Of a stretch of 11,325 nucleotides of DNA, positions 7,064 to 11,325 are shown one piece after another; the stretch's first letter is position 1; each line of letters starts with the position of its first letter. The translations under genes were made by a program, and so were the position numbers. The stretch lies in the NCBI GenBank assembly GCA_022842805.1, contig JALHOX010000066.1, positions 1-11,325 on the forward strand, in the 5' to 3' direction. Under the pieces are notes generated by a model. That model did not search any database, had not been told where the DNA came from, and was given only the letters and a program-made list of their open reading frames with translations. This DNA is from Phycisphaerae bacterium (GTDB lineage: Bacteria > Planctomycetota > Phycisphaerae > UBA1845 > Fen-1342).

Positions 7064-7070
7064 GGAGCGG

Positions 7071-7074
7071 CTCC
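7071..7074 (-). promoter_or_regulatory. Ribosome binding site of the HIT gene
   Basis: GGAG on the minus strand lies seven bases before the TTG at 7063 and falls in the short spacer after the esterase stop. It supports the non-ATG start. Confidence 0.6.
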
Positions 7075-7083
7075 GGCGAAATG

Positions 7084-8820
7084 TCAGCCGCGGGTCGTCG
7101 GCCGGGCGTTGTTGTAGGCCGCCGGCGCCGGCGGTAGGACGCGCACGCGGCGGGTCGTCTGATACTGCTTGCCGTCCGGCGTGGTCACGAGCAGGCCGAG
7201 CGTGTGATCGCCGCTGCGGTCGATGGTCTTTTGCCCGTTAATGCCGCTGGCGATGGGCTGGCCGTTGAGCGTCCAGCGGAAATTCGCGGCGCGGTGCCAA
7301 TCGCGCGGACAATCGGCCCAGAAGCCCAGGTGCAACGGCTCGATGCCGATCGCCGAGGAAACGCGGATTGCCAGCGATTGGCTGGTCTCGGGCGACTCCG
7401 CCCGGAATTCGCGTGTCGGTGTCGGAGGACGCGGCGCGGGCTGGCGCGGCTGCGCGGTTTGCCGACCGGTGGGGGCGGGTTGACGCGGCGGGCGCGCGGT
7501 GGGCGGCGTGCGCGGGTTTGTGTTGGAGGCAAGCGGGCGCGAGCTTGCGCGCGGGGCCGCAGTGCTGGCGTAGTTGTTGTTATTCGGCGGGTTGGAAGAG
7601 GCGTTGATCGGAGCGCCGCCGGCGTCGTCATAGAGCGAGCGCTGCGCGTAATCACGATTTGGTGCGCGGGCGATGGGCTCGCGGCCGGCGCTGGTTGCCG
7701 GCGCTTTCCCGCCACGGGGCGGACGCGTATCGGCGCCGACGACGCGCGTATTGGCATCGCGAGCGGCCGCTTCGCGCGGCGAAACTGCAGGGCCGCGCTC
7801 CACCGCCTGATTGGCCGCGATCCTCGGGGACTGCGGCGGCGGCTTCGCTGTAACGGGCGGTGCGGCGCCCGGCCCGCGGGTGGGCGGCGCTGCGACGGGC
7901 GAATCGCCCTCGGCGGCCGCCGCCGGCTTCGGGCCGGCAACCGCGACCGGCGGAGACGCATTGGCTCCGCCCAGGAATGCCAGACCCTTTGAGTTGCCCG
8001 CCAGCGCCTGACGATTTGCCAGGACGGATGCGGAGCGCGAGGGCCTGACGTTTGCGACGCGGCCGAAGAAGTCGGCGGCGATGTCGGGCGTGCGAACGTG
8101 ACCCAGGTCTTTCAGTTTGACCCAGCCGATGTTGCCGTAGCCGTACTTCTCATACCACTGCACGGCGGCCTGCGATTCCTCTTTGCAGATGCCCATGTCG
8201 TTTTGGGTGTACATCACGAGCACGGGCGTGTTGCGCGAACGGCTGGTCATGCTGGGTTCGAGCACGCTCGATGCGAAATTCGCCTGTCGCGCGGCGAGGC
8301 ACGTAAACAGCTCCGGATGGCGGTTGAGCATGTAGTGCGCCATGTATCCGCCGGAGGAAAACCCGGTGGCCAACACGTTGGTGCGGTCGGCTTCGGTGGT
8401 GCTGAAGACGTGATTGAGAATGGCGACGGTTGCGTCTTCGTCGCCTTTGAAGGCGGGGTGGACGCGCCGCAGCGGGAACTCCGCGAGCACATCGGGCGCG
8501 TTGAGCCGCGGGGCGCAGACGATGTAGCCGTAGCGGTCGGCCTCGGCTTCCCACTCGTGCAACTGCCAGTCGGCATGATCAAACGGCTTCATGCCGTGGA
8601 AGGTGACGACCAGCGGCCAGCGTCGGGCTTTGCGTTGTTCGGCGCTGGCGGCCTGGTACGGCTCGGGCAGATAAATGAAATACTCGCGTTTAGACGCCGG
8701 CTCAGTGATACGCATGCGCTGGCCGGAGCCATGTGGCTGTCCGACGAGGCATCCGGTTTGCGTGGCGAGCAGAATGAGCGCGCCGAGCAATCCGACTCGG
8801 TGAGCGATTCGGAAGGTCAT
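7084..8820 (-). CDS. Secreted LpqC/PHB-depolymerase-like esterase with disordered linker and Ig/PKD-like C-terminus
   Basis: Predicted exported alpha/beta hydrolase of 578 residues. ATG at 8820 is chosen because a signal peptide starts there: Arg4 and Arg8, a hydrophobic core at 9-19, and QTGC with Cys24, a possible lipidation site although its -3 residue is Gln rather than Leu. The ATG at 8880 would bury this signal. The hydrolase domain spans about 30-255. It has TFHGMKPFDHADW (73-85) near the oxyanion hole, the nucleophile elbow GFSSGG with Ser155, Asp208 in YTQNDMG and His241 in DLGHV, in the correct triad order. Residues about 261-475 are a low-complexity Pro/Ala/Arg linker with RQPAP repeats. 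Residues about 480-565 form a beta-rich module (FRWTLNGQPIASG, SGDHTLGLLV) like Ig or PKD folds. Polyester, feruloyl ester and acetyl-xylan are all possible substrates. It probably heads the transcript with the HIT gene. Confidence 0.86.
   Translation of the reverse strand: MTFRIAHRVGLLGALILLATQTGCLVGQPHGSGQRMRITEPASKREYFIYLPEPYQAASAEQRKARRWPLVVTFHGMKPFDHADWQLHEWEAEADRYGYIVCAPRLNAPDVLAEFPLRRVHPAFKGDEDATVAILNHVFSTTEADRTNVLATGFSSGGYMAHYMLNRHPELFTCLAARQANFASSVLEPSMTSRSRNTPVLVMYTQNDMGICKEESQAAVQWYEKYGYGNIGWVKLKDLGHVRTPDIAADFFGRVANVRPSRSASVLANRQALAGNSKGLAFLGGANASPPVAVAGPKPAAAAEGDSPVAAPPTRGPGAAPPVTAKPPPQSPRIAANQAVERGPAVSPREAAARDANTRVVGADTRPPRGGKAPATSAGREPIARAPNRDYAQRSLYDDAGGAPINASSNPPNNNNYASTAAPRASSRPLASNTNPRTPPTARPPRQPAPTGRQTAQPRQPAPRPPTPTREFRAESPETSQSLAIRVSSAIGIEPLHLGFWADCPRDWHRAANFRWTLNGQPIASGINGQKTIDRSGDHTLGLLVTTPDGKQYQTTRRVRVLPPAPAAYNNARPTTRG
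7396..8040 (-). repeat. Low-complexity Pro/Ala/Arg-rich coding region in the esterase
   Basis: About 215 codons rich in proline, alanine, arginine, serine and asparagine, including RQPAP repeats and a short poly-Asn patch (PPNNNN). It joins two folded domains and is most likely a flexible extracellular spacer. Confidence 0.8.
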
Positions 8821-8830
8821 CAAAACAGAT

Positions 8831-8836
8831 ACCCTC
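8831..8836 (-). promoter_or_regulatory. Ribosome binding site of the esterase gene
   Basis: GAGGGT on the minus strand lies 10 bases before the ATG at 8820 and supports that start over the ATG at 8880. Confidence 0.6.
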
Positions 8837-8868
8837 GGGGACACGGGACGGACGCAGCCCGCTCCACG

Positions 8869-8874
8869 TTTATA
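8869..8874 (-). promoter_or_regulatory. Candidate -10 element for the esterase-HIT transcript
   Basis: TATAAA on the minus strand is an AT-rich island in a GC-rich region, about 50 bases upstream of the esterase ATG. No good -35 hexamer sits 16-18 bases further upstream. If it is real, the ATG at 8880 would lie upstream of the transcript start, which again favours 8820. Confidence 0.3.
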
Positions 8875-9110
8875 TTCCATCGGCTTTCGGAGCTGCGCTC
8901 ACCGCGCCTGGGAGCCACAGCTCTCGCACAGATTGTAGCGTTCTTGCGCGTTTTTACACCACATTTGGTGGGATTCTGGGCTACGGCTCGCGCGGCCGGC
9001 CGGGGCCGGGCGGGATGCGGCCGTGCTATTCCCCGGCGGCGAAGTGTCGGTACTCTGACCGTCTTCGTTCGAATGTCGGCTCGCGCCGGATTCGATTCGT
9101 ACGTCGCTTA
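8875..9110. other. Divergent spacer between the esterase and yicC
   Basis: The full gene-free interval is 8821-9127 (307 bases) and must hold the promoters of two divergent units. I see one small inverted repeat, CACCA/TGGTG at 8957-8970, preceded by a T run on the plus strand. I see no convincing -35/-10 pair on the plus strand. The open frames crossing this interval on either strand show no family motif. Confidence 0.6.
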
Positions 9111-9116
9111 TCGATG

Positions 9117-9120
9117 GGAG
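9117..9120 (+). promoter_or_regulatory. Ribosome binding site of yicC
   Basis: GGAG lies seven bases before the GTG at 9128. It supports the GTG start, which yields the family-typical N-terminus MIHSMTGFG. Confidence 0.7.
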
Positions 9121-9127
9121 CAAGCTT

Positions 9128-10006
9128 GTGATTCACTCGATGACCGGCTTCGGCGAAGCCCAGACCGAATCCGGGGATCAGGCGTACAGCGTCGAGATCC
9201 GCAGCGTCAACAATCGCTATCTCAAGGCGAACATCAAGCTACCCGACGATCTCGCGTTTCTTGAGCCGGACTTTGAGCGTGTGGTGCGCGCGCACCTGCA
9301 GCGCGGGACCATCACCGTGCGTCTGCACGCGCGGACGCTTTCGGCCAGCGGTGCGCCGCAGCTCAATCTGGCCGCGATCCGCCATTACATCCATCAGCTC
9401 TCGGAACTGCTGACCGATCAGCATGTGTCCCTCGACCTGGCGACGCTGGCGCTTTTGCCGGGGGTTTCGCAGCCGCACGAGCTTTCGGAGGACGAGCGGC
9501 AGGCGGCGATGGGGGTGCTGACGCCGTTGCTGGAGCAGGCGATTCGGCGGATGCAGGAGATGCGAGCGGCGGAGGGGCGGGCGCTGGCCGACGATCTGCG
9601 CACGCACGCGGCCCAGATTCGCACGCACCTGGAGCAGATCCGCGGTCGCGCGCCGCAGGTCATCGTCGAGTATCGCGACCGGCTGCACGCGCGTGTTCAG
9701 CAATTGCTGGTCGGCAGCGGGGCGAGCCTGGCGGCGGACGACGTGGCCCGCGAGGTCGCGGTTTACGCCGACCGTAGCGACATCAGCGAGGAGGTCTCGC
9801 GGCTGAGCGGGCATCTGGAGCAGATGGACAAATATGTGAAATCGCCCGAACCGGCGGGCCGGAAGCTGGAGTTTCTGACCCAGGAAATGATGCGCGAAGC
9901 GAACACGATGGGCAGCAAGACCGGCGACCCGCAGATCTGCGCCGCGATCATCGAGATCAAGAGTGCGGTGGACCGGATGAAGGAGCAGGTTCTAAACGTC
10001 GAATAG
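9128..10006 (+). CDS. yicC: YicC-family protein (YicC-like N-domain plus DUF1732), putative endoribonuclease
   Basis: Cytoplasmic protein of a widespread bacterial family. E. coli YicC has been linked to small-RNA degradation and described as an endoribonuclease; carrying that role over to this protein is inference. The 292 residues match the family length. The N-terminal YicC-like domain begins MIHSMTGFGEA and contains EIRSVNNRYL (23-32) and LPDDLAFLEP (38-47). A central helical region follows (about 120-205). The C-terminal DUF1732 domain has SDISEEVSRLSGHL (217-230), GRKLEFLTQEMMREANTMG (244-262) and a final IEIKSAVDRMKEQVLNVE. The start is GTG with GGAG upstream. In many bacteria yicC is followed by gmk. 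Here it stands alone, followed by heptad repeats and a convergent gene. Confidence 0.95.
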   Translation: MIHSMTGFGEAQTESGDQAYSVEIRSVNNRYLKANIKLPDDLAFLEPDFERVVRAHLQRGTITVRLHARTLSASGAPQLNLAAIRHYIHQLSELLTDQHVSLDLATLALLPGVSQPHELSEDERQAAMGVLTPLLEQAIRRMQEMRAAEGRALADDLRTHAAQIRTHLEQIRGRAPQVIVEYRDRLHARVQQLLVGSGASLAADDVAREVAVYADRSDISEEVSRLSGHLEQMDKYVKSPEPAGRKLEFLTQEMMREANTMGSKTGDPQICAAIIEIKSAVDRMKEQVLNVE

Positions 10007-10050
10007 CGAATTGCGAATTCAATGCAGAATGCAGAATGAAGAATGCAGAA
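10006..10050. repeat. Heptanucleotide tandem repeats starting at the yicC stop codon
   Basis: Two copies of GCGAATT (10006-10012, 10013-10019), one C, then four 7-base units: AATGCAG at 10021-10027 and 10028-10034, AATGAAG at 10035-10041, AATGCAG at 10042-10048, and a trailing AA. The first unit begins with the last base of the TAG stop. The array is much more AT-rich than its surroundings and resembles the short tandemly repeated heptads scattered in some bacterial genomes. No terminator hairpin is evident in the rest of the spacer to 10100. Confidence 0.85.
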
Positions 10051-10100
10051 GGGGGCGACGGGCGCGATTGGGGTGAAAGGGCGGAGATCAGGGCCGCGCG

Positions 10101-11117
10101 CTAGCCGGCGCGAGAGACGACGATCTTTCCGAAGTGTTCGCCGCGTTCGAGCGTGCGCAGGGCGTCGGGGAAGTTTTCGAAGGGGAAGACGCGGTCGATG
10201 ACAGGGCGGATCGAGTGCTGGCCGATGAAGCGGTTCATGCGCTCGAATTCGTCACGACAGTCGACGTAGACGCCGCCCAGCGTCAGCCGCTTCATCAGAA
10301 TCAGTCCGGTATTGATCTCCGCCTGCAAACCCGTCAGTGCGCCGAGAATCGCCACTCGACCGGCGGCTCTCGTCGCGCGCATCGATTGATTGAGCGTCCC
10401 CGCGCCGCCGTTTTCCACCACCACATCGGCCCCGCGGCCGTCGGTGAGTGCGAGGACGGCGTCGTCCCACTTCGGAGTCGTGCGATAGTTGACGCCCTCA
10501 TGCGCGCCGAGCGCCTTGGCCCGCGCGAGCTTTGCGTCGCTGCTGCTGGTGATGATGACGCGCGCGCCGGTGGCGCGGGCGAACTGCACGGCGAAAATCG
10601 AGACACCGCCGGTGCCGAGCGTGAGCACGGTCTGGCCCGGCGCCAGCGCGCCGACATTAAAGAGCGAACTCCAGGCGGTCAGTGCGGCGATTGGCAGGGT
10701 GGCGGCTTCGTGCCAATTGCCGGTCGCCTCCGACATCGGCACCAAGGCATGGGCCGGCAGCTCGACCTGCTCGGCGGCGAGCCCCGGTCCGGGGCAGCCG
10801 AGCGAAGTTTTTGTGTATTCCGAGCGAAAGGGGCCGCTGATCCAATCGGCCGCGAAGTGCGAAATGACGTGATCGCCGATTTTCCAGCGCGTCACGCCTT
10901 CGCCGACCGCGGACACGACCGCTGCGGCGTCGCTGATCGGCGTTGCGGGCAGCGCGAGCTTGGGGTTGTAGCGGCCCGTGACCATCAGCAGGTCGCGATA
11001 GTTGAGGCTGAAGGCGCGGACGTCGACCACGACATGCCCCGGACGCGGGGTTGGCGCGGGCCGCTCGACGAGCTTCAGATTTTCGATGCCGAAGGCGGCG
11101 AACTGCCAGGATTTCAT
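10101..11117 (-). CDS. Zinc-independent medium-chain dehydrogenase/reductase (NAD(P)-dependent, quinone-oxidoreductase-like)
   Basis: Cytoplasmic NAD(P)H-dependent oxidoreductase of the MDR superfamily, 338 residues. ATG at 11117 is chosen because GGGAG lies five bases upstream and MKSWQFAAFG begins a typical first strand; a TTG at 11147 would add 10 residues and is less likely. The GroES-like N-domain (about 1-125) contains SLNYRDLLMVTGRY (37-50), PATPISDAAAVVSAVGEG (57-74) and WKIGDHV (78-84). The catalytic-zinc Cys and Gly-His-Glu set of alcohol dehydrogenases is missing. The Rossmann domain has LGTGGVSIFAVQFA (167-180), then a strand ending in SSSD (191-194) and ADVVVENGG. HFGKIVV (328-334) is a typical C-terminal strand of the superfamily. 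The substrate cannot be told. It lies 63 bases downstream of the thiolase gene and may be co-transcribed with it. Confidence 0.92.
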   Translation of the reverse strand: MKSWQFAAFGIENLKLVERPAPTPRPGHVVVDVRAFSLNYRDLLMVTGRYNPKLALPATPISDAAAVVSAVGEGVTRWKIGDHVISHFAADWISGPFRSEYTKTSLGCPGPGLAAEQVELPAHALVPMSEATGNWHEAATLPIAALTAWSSLFNVGALAPGQTVLTLGTGGVSIFAVQFARATGARVIITSSSDAKLARAKALGAHEGVNYRTTPKWDDAVLALTDGRGADVVVENGGAGTLNQSMRATRAAGRVAILGALTGLQAEINTGLILMKRLTLGGVYVDCRDEFERMNRFIGQHSIRPVIDRVFPFENFPDALRTLERGEHFGKIVVSRAG

Positions 11118-11122
11118 CCACT

Positions 11123-11127
11123 CTCCC
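11123..11127 (-). promoter_or_regulatory. Ribosome binding site of the MDR oxidoreductase
   Basis: GGGAG on the minus strand lies five bases before the ATG at 11117 and decides that start over the upstream TTG. Confidence 0.65.
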
Positions 11128-11180
11128 GTTGTCGGCTTCGATTGCAAGCGAGGGCGTTTGCCTAATCCGCCGCTCGACGA

Positions 11181-11325
11181 TTAAGCGCTCTCGATGATCG
11201 TGGCGACACCCTGTCCGACCCCGACGCATAACGCCGCCAGTCCATATTTCGCCTTGCGACGTCGCAGCTCATAAAGCAAGGTCATTGCCAGTCGTGCGCC
11301 ACTGGCGCCGAGCGGATGGCCGATG
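11181..11325 (-). CDS. Thiolase (acetyl-CoA acetyltransferase / 3-ketoacyl-CoA thiolase), C-terminal fragment
   Basis: The last 47 codons of a thiolase; the rest lies beyond the window's right edge. Two thiolase signatures remain: IGHPLGASGARLA, containing the catalytic His of the GHP motif, and CVGVGQGVATIIE, containing the second catalytic Cys. The family's usual form is C-x-G-G-G-x-G; here the third glycine position is Val. Thiolases condense or cleave acyl-CoA thioesters in beta-oxidation, ketone-body or polyhydroxyalkanoate metabolism. The fragment cannot separate biosynthetic from degradative types. It is the upstream neighbour of the MDR oxidoreductase on the same strand. Confidence 0.93.
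   Translation of the reverse strand, partial: IGHPLGASGARLAMTLLYELRRRKAKYGLAALCVGVGQGVATIIESA

Noticed and set aside
8951..8970. T run followed by the CACCA/TGGTG inverted repeat, considered as a terminator
   Set aside because: The T run precedes the stem on the plus strand, and would give A residues on the minus-strand transcript. Neither fits an intrinsic terminator, and no gene ends there.
8899..9123. Small minus-strand frame of 74 codons in the divergent spacer, with a C-x-x-C pair
   Set aside because: It has no ribosome binding site that I can see and no recognisable domain. It overlaps the yicC ribosome binding site on the other strand. A single CESC is not enough to call a zinc protein.
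8098..9264. Plus-strand open frame of 388 codons crossing the esterase start, the divergent spacer and the start of yicC
   Set aside because: It is antisense to the hydrolase domain and overlaps the yicC start in another frame. The translation has no motif, no plausible signal and low-complexity character.
10006..10050. Heptad array considered as a CRISPR or insertion-sequence end
   Set aside because: Units are 7 bases with no spacers, there are no inverted termini, and no transposase or Cas gene is nearby.
10134..11165. Plus-strand open frame of 343 codons opposite the MDR oxidoreductase
   Set aside because: It is antisense to a complete MDR protein; its Ala/Arg/His/Gly composition is typical of shadow frames.
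1..11325. A novel defence or mobile system in the window
   Set aside because: All but one of the complete genes match housekeeping or envelope families, with no integrase, toxin-antitoxin pair, nuclease-helicase module, tRNA or attachment site visible.

Overview
This is a GC-rich bacterial chromosomal segment with tightly packed genes. Every complete gene but one unknown membrane protein belongs to a recognisable family. The mix points to a Planctomycetota-type (PVC group) bacterium: a reduced murE-murF-mraY-ftsW run without murD, a PEP-CTERM protein, a large proline/alanine/arginine-rich lipoprotein-type esterase, and frequent TTG/GTG starts. That assignment is inference from gene content, not a marker-gene placement.

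Layout. Positions 1-4751 (+) hold a peptidoglycan precursor operon: the 3' part of murE, then murF, mraY and ftsW, separated by a 4-base overlap, 4 bases and 5 bases. They make the UDP-MurNAc-pentapeptide (MurE adds the third residue, MurF adds D-Ala-D-Ala), load it onto undecaprenyl phosphate (MraY) and polymerise glycan strands (FtsW). The MurE DNPR motif indicates meso-diaminopimelate. The run ends at ftsW; murD, murG and murC are not in the window.

Positions 4832-8820 (-) hold four genes facing the mur operon. Read in transcription order they are a secreted esterase with a long disordered linker and a C-terminal Ig/PKD-like domain, a HIT-family nucleotide hydrolase/phosphorylase, an unknown single-pass membrane protein, and a PEP-CTERM surface protein with its own strong ribosome binding site. 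The first two are 20 bases apart and probably co-transcribed.

Positions 8821-9127 are a divergent spacer. A YicC-family gene (+) follows at 9128-10006. A cluster of 7-base tandem repeats starts at its stop codon. Positions 10101-11325 (-) hold a zinc-less medium-chain dehydrogenase/reductase and, upstream of it, the last 47 codons of a thiolase.

Most of the window is ordinary housekeeping and accessory sequence. I see no CRISPR array, tRNA, rRNA, transposase, phage gene or recognisable defence system. The points most worth checking are the missing carbamylated-lysine position in MurF, the enlarged loop in MraY, the absent murD, the esterase architecture, the unknown membrane protein and the heptad repeats.
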